A stretch of DNA of 64,000 nt from Helichrysum umbraculigerum (taxonomy: Eukaryota; Streptophyta; Magnoliopsida; Asterales; Asteraceae), in NCBI GenBank assembly GCA_949592205.1, contig CATIUR010000004.1, positions 11,607,501 to 11,671,500 of the forward strand. Direction: 5' to 3'. The position numbers were made by a program, and so were the translations under genes. Numbering within the stretch: position 1 is the stretch's first letter; each line of letters begins with the position of its first letter. Below the pieces are notes generated by a model that was not told the DNA's origin, did not search any database, and worked only from the letters and a program-made list of their open reading frames with translations. Below, piece after piece: positions 11,848 to 23,629 of the stretch.

Positions 11848-12741
11848 TATAGTTTAATCCTAAACTTACCGCATATACAAAGCAGCCTATGACGGACAAT
11901 CCGATTAGGGATACAATAAATTTAAAAGAACTGCAAAGATTTATTAAAGTTATTTCAAGAATCAGTATAATCATGGTGTTGAATGCAAGCAAGAAAGTTA
12001 ATTCTTGAAATAAGGAACATGGAAAAATTTGCTTACCCTGAAACCGTTTGTTCCTTACGTTTATCTGCATCAGTCTGATCGCTCTCCTGAAAAGGGTATT
12101 TAAATAAGAACAGAGATACTAGACTACTAGTCATATATTTATATATAGGGATTATACCACTAGCAATTAATCAATTGATTAACTGAATATATATATTTAC
12201 ATCATGTTGCAGGCAATATAATAAAAAATGTATGCAGAAAGTCGATTATCGAGCTGGCTCTAACCTTTGGGCCTTCATTAGTTGCAGTGGACATATTTCT
12301 CTGTAACAAGAATCTACTTGTTGCCATTGGTGCCGGACGGAAAAACTGAGGCCATTTGGGATCTCGATAACTACTCAAACCGCCAAACCCTAACGACGTG
12401 TTGTTGTTGTTTCTACCGAGGACACCATAGGATCGAGTTTGGAGAAAATTCTTTGCTTTATCGTCTGAATGCTGATTATTAAGTTAAGACAATGAAGGTG
12501 TAAATCGTTCCTGAGCGGAAAGTCTGTCCCTTGTAACGAGACTTGATCTCCTGATTCCGCCAAACCCTAACGCCGTGTTGTTGGTACTGAACACGCCATA
12601 CGATCGACTCTGGAGAAAGCTATTTACTGAATGTTGAATTTTACCATCTTCGTGGCGATTAAGATAAGAAGAGAGCGAAGGTGTAGTTCGTTGTTGAGCG
12701 AAAAGTCTAGCCCCTGTGGTGACACTTCTCCTGAATGCCAT

Positions 12742-14258
12742 TGATTTAATCCGATTTTTCCGAAATTTAGTTAGATCCACAAAACTATATATCCCTAATC
12801 CCTAATTCAGATTATAAGACGATATATATGTAGGAAGATTACAGGAATAAGATTTGATTTTAGTGAACCCTAAACGAGAGTATGTTGAACATAGTTGATT
12901 TATACTATAGTGTACCTGAATAGATTAAAGAATTGGACATACATATATCTACTAGGGTTTCCGCAGGAAGGTGTGTATTGGAGAACAAGCCATCTTTTCT
13001 CCAAATTTACTTTCCTTAAATTATTTACATTTAAATAATTAGGTTATCTTATTTATCTTTACATAGTATATCCCCTTATCCTCCAAACTAGGGCTTGGAA
13101 TAGATGGATATGAAGTGGATCTCCATTAATTATGTTCTAACTTAAATGGATCATGATCTAATCCATAACTCTTTGCTGATATCGTCCCTACTTTCATTCT
13201 TTTGTGTATGTTGTAGAATTTGATAATATTCAACTTATGACACGTATGTTAATATCTTTTATAATTTGACTAATAATCAATTTCTAGTTTTTGATGAGTT
13301 AGATTAAAGTTAAGCTACAAGCTTTGATATACTTAATAATTTACTCTTAATTAAAAGAATGTATTTGATCTTTTTAAAGACATTATTAGACCAACTTAAG
13401 CTAATAACGTGGTAGACTATGAAGATGAATTAACCCCTTCACTCGAAATAGGGGAAATACTAATATTAGGACCGTGGGATTAATATTTGTGTATCATGGC
13501 TTCAAACGCAATTCACTAGATTCATGTGAAATATGATTGAAGTTTGATAATTGATCTTGATATATTTTGGTTGACTACAAAATAGAAATAGAAATAGAAA
13601 TAAAAAGAAACTTGGATCAATTTTCAATCGAATTCATTAATTTATTATGGGCTACATCTTGGACCGCACCAGCTTTAGGATGTGGGCTTGAATAAACCCA
13701 TTCTTTTTTGTACTTACTAGATCGTTTGTGAAATGGGCTTTTGAGCCCAATCAATGCAAAAGAAAAGTAGCACATAAAAGCCCACTTTTTAATGTCCAAG
13801 ATAATCCTTTTCAAAAACTTCGATATAGTAAAGTAGTAAACAATCAAAATTTGTAATCATTAGATGTAGAGTTTCATAAGATATTGCTTATCAATAAGGG
13901 CTTTGAAGAAACGAAAGAACCAAATGAACAAATATCAGGGAGCCATAGTGAACAAAGAACAAGTGATAACCTTTAATTTGAAGATAAAAGTCAATTCGTT
14001 TCCTAAAATTAAAGCCTTCACTTTTGGCGAATCACAAAAGATTAATCTTTTTCAAATCACAAAAGATAAACAACTTACTATTTATAAATATTTGATAATA
14101 AATATTAGACGATAATTAGCAAAGGTTTCTGAATAGTAAGTTTTTTATTGTATTTTAAATTATATTTATAGATATAAGTAATATGGATATCAAAAGGCTA
14201 ACAACTAAATAGGTAGATAAAGTGATTAGCAACATATGCACTTGAAGCATGTGACTCG
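12742..14258. other. 5' flank of copy B, non-coding
   Basis: From 12838 to about 13810 it repeats the copy A flank in blocks. From 13810 to 14258 it is AT-rich with a 70-codon ORF (13903-14115) that is Lys/Asn-rich and has no support. No promoter can be assigned with confidence. Confidence 0.6.
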
Positions 14259-14263
14259 ATATT

Positions 14264-17195
14264 TGTAACACCCGGTCAAAAAGGTCAATTTTCGCGCCCG
14301 ATTTAAAACCTTCATTTCACGTACTTGGTACGCCTTACTTTAAATAATGTGTTATTATTTTAAATAAACATTATTTACACGGAAAATATTAAACTATCTC
14401 AGAACATAATTCGTTTTGTTTAAAACGTATTTTTATGCAACGAAACCATACGAAATGTATCCGTCAAACAAATCCAAAACAAAGTTATATTTTTATAACT
14501 CGAATAAAGTATTTTTATAAAATGCTTCGAATAAAAACAAATACGATTTCGTATTAGCAAAATTATGATTTTAAAATAATTTAATTATTTTAGGATCGGG
14601 TACGCAAACACGGGTATTTTGTACTGCGAATTGGGGACGAAGTGGGGAAAACCCCCTCCCTTTTCCTTTGGTCAGCCGACCCCAACCCCCCACCCATTTC
14701 CCCTCCTTGTTTCATTTTCAACCAAACACACCCTCTTTAACTCATCTCTCTCTCTTTTTCATCATAACAACAACCACAACAAAATAAAAAACAATAACAA
14801 TAACAACAATAAATCGGTAACAACAACGACAAGATCGGGATCAGCAGCAACACCGGACCATCATCATTATCTTCATCTTCTCGATCCGCCATTTTTGAGG
14901 TCGAAATCGACATTTGGTAAGAACACCCGATTTCACACATTTAAAACACTTGATTTATGTTTATTAACATGTTATTGAGCCCACACAACAAGAATATGTC
15001 CAAGAAATCGGTTAAAAACGTTTTAAAACTCGAAACCCATTTCAAAAATCGCAGCAGTTCGTCGAGCGAGCCGAGTCGAGTAGCGAGCCGAGTCGAGCTA
15101 CGAACAGAACCGAGTAGCGAGCCGAGTCGAGCTACGAACAGAACCGAGTAGCGAGCCGAGTCGAGCTACGAACCGAACCAAGTAGCGAGCCGAGTCGAGC
15201 TACCTGAACTAACTTGGTGTGCGAAATGAGTTTTTGCCCAACGATTCGACTTTCACGTAACAACAACTACACTTTTTACAACGATGACTAATGTTCAAAA
15301 ATTATATTTTTGTAAAATAGACAACGAAACGATTTTAATAATGATTTAATTGAGAATTATCATTATTACAAACTGCCACAAACGGACCGTACACAATTCT
15401 AAAACTAAACAACAGAAGTTTAATTTCACGACACGTTTAGTTAAACCGATTAGTATCTTACTCATATAACCTCACGTGTCTAGGGCACAAGGAGGTTACC
15501 ATTCGGACAACACACGTATCGTAGGATCGCTGACAACTCACAGGTGAGTTCATAGCCCCACTCTTTCAACCGTTTTACTGTTTTCGGGGTGAGACACATG
15601 TTCAATTACTATTTTCGAATTATAATGATAAACTTTTATAATTCACACCTATCCATATTACTGTTATGTAATACGAAATGTGTAATACTTAGGAATCACA
15701 CCCATTATATTGTTGTAGAACGATATCACTACCTAACCGAGATAGGTTATAATCGTACACTGTTAGATGGTTGGAAAACAATTACCAATACATAACCTGA
15801 CTAAGTTATCACTATCCAAAGACCATATTGTCACGGGACAATACTATCACTATACTAGAACTGATTAGTTCTACCCACATGACAACGACTAGACTTTTAC
15901 AGAATTAGTCTTCCTTTTAGGAACTAAAACTGTTGACACACTCCATGATCATTAGAATGGAAATTGTACTTAGGTGAACATTTTTCCCGAGACCCCAAAT
16001 ATACTTGCTAGGCTGGAGGCTAGGAGTATACGATAGTAACGTACGTTAGTATTGATTCCTTATACTAATATAAAACAACTAGGTGATGATTAGTCATACC
16101 TAGGCTTATGGTGATATACTTAATATCTAAGTATTGTATATACATATTTAGATACGTTAAACTACTTTCATGCGCGGCATGACACTCTATTAGACGTGTT
16201 TGTTGATTTGACCTATATATATATATACATATACTTGTACACTATCTCGAGCACGTGGTGCTACCTACTACTTACTTATGTATATTGATATACATACGCT
16301 GATACAAACACGGTTACTCTAAGTCGGGCATGTCGTAGTACTGCCGACTCGAGATCGTTGGCTCAAACACGGGATCTGCGGGCTTACGCTCGAGATTCAC
16401 ACATATCAACGGATCTACGAGATTACACTTGAGGTCGTTGATGGAGCAACGGATCGGCGAGCTTACACTCGAGATCGTTGGCTCGGTATTCGGATAAATA
16501 CTTATTGCGGGACCACACTTATACATTGCTGGAGACAACACACTAGGCCAAGTGGCACGTTAACACCTTACTATTGAATAAGTAATATTATTACTTGTTA
16601 TTATATAACGTGGTCATACGCATACTTGATTTGTACTTAGGCATGTAGTGCCTCACGTCTGTAGACTTACTTATACCTGATAGGTATTTAGGCATGGACT
16701 GCCGCTTTCTCTATGTACTTAGGTACACACCACGGTTACTTAGGTATTAGATACCTTGTTAGATGTATACACATTGATGTTACAACTTTATAACAATACA
16801 AATCAAGATCATAGTTTTTGAACTATTTTTTAAACATACAAGGTTTATACTATTGTTTTCAACTAACATACCTATGAACTCACCAGCTTTATAGCTGACT
16901 CGTTTTAGCATGTGTTCTCAGGTGCCCAGCAGGATTAGGATTGCTACAAGATTATGCTAGCTCGAGTCGCATATTTTCAATCAACGGGATTTCTATGCAT
17001 AACTTTTATACTACAAACTATGTATTGAAATTATTTTGCGAACTCGCAACTTGTATACATTTTATTTTGGGAAATGTAATAACTATTTTCAAACGTCTCA
17101 TTTAAAGTCGTTCATTATGTATCTTATGCTGTGATATTTGATTTGGTAACACCCGACCCGATCGCTTCCGCAACCCGAAATTTGAGGGTGTTACA
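14264..17195 (+). repeat. LTR-A 5' LTR
   Basis: 2932 bp, TGTAACACCC...GTGTTACA. Contains two internal minisatellites (34-bp units near 15066-15205 and related ~50-bp units near 16335-16500). Small ORFs inside occur identically in the other LTR and look like chance frames. Confidence 0.93.
15066..15205 (+). repeat. 34-bp tandem repeat in LTR-A 5' LTR
   Basis: About four units built from GAGCCGAGTCGAGCTAC and CGAACAGAACCGAGTAGC. GC-rich against an AT-rich LTR. An identical array lies at 21317-21456. Confidence 0.85.
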
Positions 17196-17198
17196 GAT

Positions 17199-17211
17199 TG
17201 GTATCAGAGCC
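17199..17211 (+). other. LTR-A primer binding site, tRNA-iMet type
   Basis: TGGTATCAGAGCC, three bases after the LTR end; complementary to the 3' end of plant initiator-Met tRNA. Confidence 0.85.
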
Positions 17212-19014
17212 TAAGGTTATAGTGAACTAGGTTGCATTTAGTGGGCCTAGACTATGACCGTTAGGCAGTATTCCTAATTCGGTATAACTGGTTCAGAGAT
17301 TACATCATACGAGTTTAATTTAACATAGCGTAGCTAACTATGTACAATTAAACAAAGATGATGGAAGACCTGAAAGGAGTTATATTGGAGAAGGAATGCA
17401 CTAGTTGACTCTGATTGTTTTGTGCTAGACACCCTAGGTTATTATATGTACTGTAGGTATATATGAATAGACCTTATATGTGTACTACTTCTATGCTATT
17501 ATATATGTATGTATATATAAGCATCAATCGATAATACACTCACGAATACACGTACCACTGCAAACGCCAAGTATGGCCTTTATAACAATTACCTAATACA
17601 ACTAATGAGACTTGTTCTCATCTACTACCACTTACTCGTTTATACACGCGCAATCATTTATAACACATTCCGCTGTACTGTCATATACTTACGAAGAGGC
17701 ACATCGCCGTCTTCCTCACCATCGTGACTCAACACTTTCTCCATATGTACGCATAGGAGAATATCACACTTATCACTGAACCTCGGGAAGGAGGTATAAG
17801 CATTACCTATGGGAATAGGGACCCACGTACGCTAATCGTTCATGAAATTAAAACCAACAACGACGTACTACAAATAATTTATTCAAAAGAGATCTACTTG
17901 AAGAATTTAAATTCTGAAAACAAACCAACAAATTTCTCATTTTATGAGGAATCGTTACCAAGGCGCGTCACATTTATTTCTCTCACATTATCTTCACTAG
18001 CCCTCATCGTCAGACAGACGATCACTATATAACTTGGTCAACCGCAACACTCGCATATTGGGATGTTGTTCCAATAAGTAAAACCTGACTGTCGGGTGAC
18101 AACTATAGGTAAACGATTTGTCTACAATTACTATATTACCATAGGGTGATCCACTGGTTTAACACGGTACTATAATTGTACTTACTGATTATATGCATAC
18201 ACTTTTGGGCACGTAATGCCAAAAACGATTACTACTGCATGTACGCTAGATATAGGTACATGTACATTTATATGCATACTTGATGATACTACTGGAGACA
18301 TTGTGCTACTTTCGGGCTCGATAAGCTACTTCCTGGCACTAGGTGCTACTTTCGAAATACATGTAGACTTCTTAGAGTTACATGTACACTTTATATGTAT
18401 ATACGATTATTCTACTGGGCACGAGATGCCAGACTCGACTACTTTATACATGTATACTTGTTATAGTTACGTGTACACATCATATACATACTTGAATTCA
18501 CTACTGGGCACGAAGTGCCACACTCGATTACTTTACGAATGTACACTTGCTGTAGGCACTTGTACACTTGTATGCATACACGACTACTTTACTGGGCACG
18601 AGGCACCACACTTGACTACTACTTGCATGTACGCTATTCTATAGGTACACGTACACACCCGATTACATTACTGTGCTATTAGCACTGCGTTACAGTACGT
18701 GGCTGCACACTGATTTATTAGGATTACACCTACAGTACGCTAGTACTGCACTATTGTTTGTTGGACTAGTTATAATAACCTAGTCTTAGTTGACTACACG
18801 GAAAACTCGCGTGAACTGTTCACGGCATGACGAACCCAAAAAGTCAGAGGACTTTCGAACACATACTTTCAGGAATTCCCGAAATCCCATCATTGTACAT
18901 CATTGATGGTCACTTTGCACGATTGTGTGACACTCTCCTATGTATGTCACTATGATAATCATAATCTTTGAATAAAGATCTCACCCTTTGTTATTTCATC
19001 CTTATTTAAGAATC
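17212..19014 (+). other. LTR-A leader, non-coding, with repeated hairpin motif
   Basis: A 1.8-kb untranslated leader between the primer site and gag. From about 18206 to 18660 it holds diverged ~87-bp tandem units, each with a short inverted repeat such as GGGCACGAAGTGCC (near 18206, 18416, 18504, 18593). The 142-codon frame across these repeats uses mostly Tyr/Cys/Thr codons and is probably a by-product of the repeat. Confidence 0.6.
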
Positions 19015-19986
19015 ATGCCGCCTAAACAACGAACATACACTCGAGTTGAGCTTGATCAAATTGCTGAACAAAGAGTGGCTGATGCTTTAGCTACTCGAAA
19101 CCGGGCGCGACCCTGCACCTATAAGGAATTCCTGAACTGTAACCCACCAAACTTCGCTGGAACTGAAGCGGCTGTCGGATTAATCCGATGGATCGAGAGA
19201 ATGGAATCTATATTCCACGTTTGCAACTGCCCCGATGACTACAAAGTTAAATACTCTACCTACACTCTCCAAGATAATGCCCTTACCTGGTGGAATTCCT
19301 ACGCTCAAACTATAGGGGTCGACACCGCTCACGAACTTCCTTGGGAGGAACTGAAACGATTAATAAGGGACGAGTATTGCCCCAGTGAGGAACTACACAA
19401 ACTCGAGAATGAACTATGGCACCTCACCGTAAAGGACAACGACATCATGACATACACCAACCGTTTTCACCAACTCGCACTTCTTTGCCCAACTATGGTG
19501 AACCCTGAGAACAAACGAATCGAAAGGTACATCGGGGGACTCCCGATGCAAATTGAGGGGATGGTCACCGCCTCTAAACCCAACACTATTAACGATGCCG
19601 TTCGCATGGCCCACAAACTCATGGCACAGGTGGTTCGACGCGGAACAACTGTAACTGAAAATTTTCAAGAAAAAGGGAATGGAAATTCCAGCTCTAGTCA
19701 AAATCCAACGGATCAACCCGAACCCTTGAGGTCCTACGCTACAGAACCCAACGAAAAACGAGGCTATGCGGGTAATAAACCATTTTGTCACGGCTGTAAA
19801 CGTCATCATGATGGTTCATGTGGTTTACCCTGTGAAAGATGCCAACGATTTGGACACAAAATCTGGGATTGCAGAGTTCCCGCCAATCCCGACTCTCGAA
19901 GGATATGCTTCAAATGTAAGGAACCAGGACACTACAAGAAGGACTGCCCAAAGAAACGCAAAATTCACCTGATCGGCTCCGAATGA
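19015..19986 (+). CDS. gag: LTR-A gag polyprotein
   Basis: 323 residues from ATG 19015 (MPPKQRTYTRVELDQ); the open frame extends upstream without another ATG. Gag forms the virus-like particle and packages the RNA. The core shows the retrotransposon gag fold pattern (WIERMESIFHVCNCPDDYKV, then LTWWNSY near residue 95). Three Cys/His blocks lie at the C-terminus: CHGCKRHHDGSC, CERCQRFGHKIWDC and the CCHC knuckle CFKCKEPGHYKKDC. It stops soon after the knuckle with no protease. Intact and matched to identical LTRs, so probably still translatable. Confidence 0.88.
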   Translation: MPPKQRTYTRVELDQIAEQRVADALATRNRARPCTYKEFLNCNPPNFAGTEAAVGLIRWIERMESIFHVCNCPDDYKVKYSTYTLQDNALTWWNSYAQTIGVDTAHELPWEELKRLIRDEYCPSEELHKLENELWHLTVKDNDIMTYTNRFHQLALLCPTMVNPENKRIERYIGGLPMQIEGMVTASKPNTINDAVRMAHKLMAQVVRRGTTVTENFQEKGNGNSSSSQNPTDQPEPLRSYATEPNEKRGYAGNKPFCHGCKRHHDGSCGLPCERCQRFGHKIWDCRVPANPDSRRICFKCKEPGHYKKDCPKKRKIHLIGSE

Positions 19987-20514
19987 AACGAACAAATCCC
20001 CAACAATAATGTAAGTACGTCCTTCCTCGAGAACATGGCACTTCGACTTTAATTCACACTGAATGTGTACTTCTCATTCCCGATCACACTTCTATCTATT
20101 TAATGCCGAGTGCATCGTAGGGCTAATTAGCCTAGGCCAACGAAAAAAAAAAAAACTCAAGGTTTGCTTTCAGCAGACTGGACCAACGGAGCGTTCACCA
20201 ATCATTTAGTCCTGAATCGACTACTTTCTAAACGGCCACTTTTGACAACTGCCTAGTCCCGGATGGGCTACAATGTAAATGGTTACCTAGGAACCACGAC
20301 TTAATCATACCTCGAACAAACAACATAGTCGGAATCTGACTACAATGATAAATAGCGACACGGTCATGGATTGACTGCTATTCAATCTCGTCATAGACAT
20401 TATATGTCTACAATCTAATCGACAAACTTCTCGTACATACATTTCTCCCCAGACCCCACACGATCACGGCCTCACATAAAATTTCGGGACGAAATTTTCT
20501 TAACAGGGGGATAA
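19987..20514 (+). other. LTR-A post-gag region and polypurine tract
   Basis: About 500 bp without pol similarity. It ends in ATTTCGGGACGAAATTTTC, a phrase common near the 3' end of plant gypsy elements, then the polypurine tract CAGGGGGATAA directly before the LTR. It appears to be the 3' end of a larger element that has lost pol. Confidence 0.7.
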
Positions 20515-23446
20515 TGTAACACCCGGTCAAAAAGGTCAATTTTCGCGCCCGATTTAAAACCTTCATTTCACGTACTTGGTACGCCTTACTTTAAATAATG
20601 TGTTATTATTTTAAATAAACATTATTTACACGGAAAATATTAAACTATCTCAGAACATAATTCGTTTTGTTTAAAACGTATTTTTATGCAACGAAACCAT
20701 ACGAAATGTATCCGTCAAACAAATCCAAAACAAAGTTATATTTTTATAACTCGAATAAAGTATTTTTATAAAATGCTTCGAATAAAAACAAATACGATTT
20801 CGTATTAGCAAAATTATGATTTTAAAATAATTTAATTATTTTAGGATCGGGTACGCAAACACGGGTATTTTGTACTGCGAATTGGGGACGAAGTGGGGAA
20901 AACCCCCTCCCTTTTCCTTTGGTCAGCCGACCCCAACCCCCCACCCATTTCCCCTCCTTGTTTCATTTTCAACCAAACACACCCTCTTTAACTCATCTCT
21001 CTCTCTTTTTCATCATAACAACAACCACAACAAAATAAAAAACAATAACAATAACAACAATAAATCGGTAACAACAACGACAAGATCGGGATCAGCAGCA
21101 ACACCGGACCATCATCATTATCTTCATCTTCTCGATCCGCCATTTTTGAGGTCGAAATCGACATTTGGTAAGAACACCCGATTTCACACATTTAAAACAC
21201 TTGATTTATGTTTATTAACATGTTATTGAGCCCACACAACAAGAATATGTCCAAGAAATCGGTTAAAAACGTTTTAAAACTCGAAACCCATTTCAAAAAT
21301 CGCAGCAGTTCGTCGAGCGAGCCGAGTCGAGTAGCGAGCCGAGTCGAGCTACGAACAGAACCGAGTAGCGAGCCGAGTCGAGCTACGAACAGAACCGAGT
21401 AGCGAGCCGAGTCGAGCTACGAACCGAACCAAGTAGCGAGCCGAGTCGAGCTACCTGAACTAACTTGGTGTGCGAAATGAGTTTTTGCCCAACGATTCGA
21501 CTTTCACGTAACAACAACTACACTTTTTACAACGATGACTAATGTTCAAAAATTATATTTTTGTAAAATAGACAACGAAACGATTTTAATAATGATTTAA
21601 TTGAGAATTATCATTATTACAAACTGCCACAAACGGACCGTACACAATTCTAAAACTAAACAACAGAAGTTTAATTTCACGACACGTTTAGTTAAACCGA
21701 TTAGTATCTTACTCATATAACCTCACGTGTCTAGGGCACAAGGAGGTTACCATTCGGACAACACACGTATCGTAGGATCGCTGACAACTCACAGGTGAGT
21801 TCATAGCCCCACTCTTTCAACCGTTTTACTGTTTTCGGGGTGAGACACATGTTCAATTACTATTTTCGAATTATAATGATAAACTTTTATAATTCACACC
21901 TATCCATATTACTGTTATGTAATACGAAATGTGTAATACTTAGGAATCACACCCATTATATTGTTGTAGAACGATATCACTACCTAACCGAGATAGGTTA
22001 TAATCGTACACTGTTAGATGGTTGGAAAACAATTACCAATACATAACCTGACTAAGTTATCACTATCCAAAGACCATATTGTCACGGGACAATACTATCA
22101 CTATACTAGAACTGATTAGTTCTACCCACATGACAACGACTAGACTTTTACAGAATTAGTCTTCCTTTTAGGAACTAAAACTGTTGACACACTCCATGAT
22201 CATTAGAATGGAAATTGTACTTAGGTGAACATTTTTCCCGAGACCCCAAATATACTTGCTAGGCTGGAGGCTAGGAGTATACGATAGTAACGTACGTTAG
22301 TATTGATTCCTTATACTAATATAAAACAACTAGGTGATGATTAGTCATACCTAGGCTTATGGTGATATACTTAATATCTAAGTATTGTATATACATATTT
22401 AGATACGTTAAACTACTTTCATGCGCGGCATGACACTCTATTAGACGTGTTTGTTGATTTGACCTATATATATATATACATATACTTGTACACTATCTCG
22501 AGCACGTGGTGCTACCTACTACTTACTTATGTATATTGATATACATACGCTGATACAAACACGGTTACTCTAAGTCGGGCATGTCGTAGTACTGCCGACT
22601 CGAGATCGTTGGCTCAAACACGGGATCTGCGGGCTTACGCTCGAGATTCACACATATCAACGGATCTACGAGATTACACTTGAGGTCGTTGATGGAGCAA
22701 CGGATCGGCGAGCTTACACTCGAGATCGTTGGCTCGGTATTCGGATAAATACTTATTGCGGGACCACACTTATACATTGCTGGAGACAACACACTAGGCC
22801 AAGTGGCACGTTAACACCTTACTATTGAATAAGTAATATTATTACTTGTTATTATATAACGTGGTCATACGCATACTTGATTTGTACTTAGGCATGTAGT
22901 GCCTCACGTCTGTAGACTTACTTATACCTGATAGGTATTTAGGCATGGACTGCCGCTTTCTCTATGTACTTAGGTACACACCACGGTTACTTAGGTATTA
23001 GATACCTTGTTAGATGTATACACATTGATGTTACAACTTTATAACAATACAAATCAAGATCATAGTTTTTGAACTATTTTTTAAACATACAAGGTTTATA
23101 CTATTGTTTTCAACTAACATACCTATGAACTCACCAGCTTTATAGCTGACTCGTTTTAGCATGTGTTCTCAGGTGCCCAGCAGGATTAGGATTGCTACAA
23201 GATTATGCTAGCTCGAGTCGCATATTTTCAATCAACGGGATTTCTATGCATAACTTTTATACTACAAACTATGTATTGAAATTATTTTGCGAACTCGCAA
23301 CTTGTATACATTTTATTTTGGGAAATGTAATAACTATTTTCAAACGTCTCATTTAAAGTCGTTCATTATGTATCTTATGCTGTGATATTTGATTTGGTAA
23401 CACCCGACCCGATCGCTTCCGCAACCCGAAATTTGAGGGTGTTACA
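20515..23446 (+). repeat. LTR-A 3' LTR
   Basis: 2932 bp, same length as the 5' LTR and with no difference found by eye, including the 34-bp array at 21317-21456. Confidence 0.93.
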
Positions 23447-23629
23447 ATATTCAAAATTTACCAGGGTATAACCCTTTACCCAAAAAAAGTTTCAACTATC
23501 AAATGCCATTTTTGTTTTTATTTCAAAACGCTTTAATTTTATGTTTGGATATTACTATTTATTATCTTTTATATACTTTAATAATCCAATTTTGATGATA
23601 ATAAATCAAAATAATTTTGTATAACACCC

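Larger units (their letters stand above)
10417..12741 (-). pseudogene. OXA1: OXA1-like copy B, with in-frame stops
   Basis: Exon 1 (12265-12741) starts at ATG 12741 and encodes the doubled presequence seen in copy A. A single TAA (12484-12486) breaks the second unit, at a different codon from copy A's TAG. Exon-like pieces follow: a 50-nt piece near 12025-12080, a hydrophobic exon near 11870-12010 (LTFLLAFNTMIILIL), another near 11230-11310, and one near 11005-11085 reading AYLCYWFT and then LLALLIIK with a TGA just before its donor. The CYW block matches the last membrane helix region of Oxa1 proteins. A hydrophilic tail exon (from about 10570) ends at a TAG near 10418. A MITE sits in an intron. 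Probably non-functional. Confidence 0.6.
14264..23446 (+). mobile_element. LTR-A: gag-only Ty3/gypsy retrotransposon, complete, recent
   Basis: Bounded by the 5-bp target duplication ATATT (14259-14263, 23447-23451). Two LTRs of exactly 2932 bp begin TGTAACACCC and end GGTGTTACA; every stretch I compared is identical, including all ORFs inside them. Then come an initiator-Met tRNA primer site, a 1.8-kb leader, one gag gene and a polypurine tract. No protease, RT or integrase remains. The primer type and gag resemble Tekay/Del-type chromoviruses (inference). It must use another element's enzymes to move. Confidence 0.93.

Noticed and set aside
13903..14115. 70-codon ORF upstream of LTR-A
   Set aside because: Lys/Asn/Ile-rich, as expected by chance in AT-rich DNA; no similarity and no context.
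14619..15151. Small ORFs inside the LTR-A 5' LTR, repeated exactly at 20870-21402
   Set aside because: They recur only because the LTRs are identical; low-complexity Asn/Ser/His content and no family similarity.
18216..18644. 142-codon ORF in the LTR-A leader
   Set aside because: Runs through the ~87-bp repeat array; Tyr/Thr/Cys-rich composition follows the repeat, and no protein features are seen.
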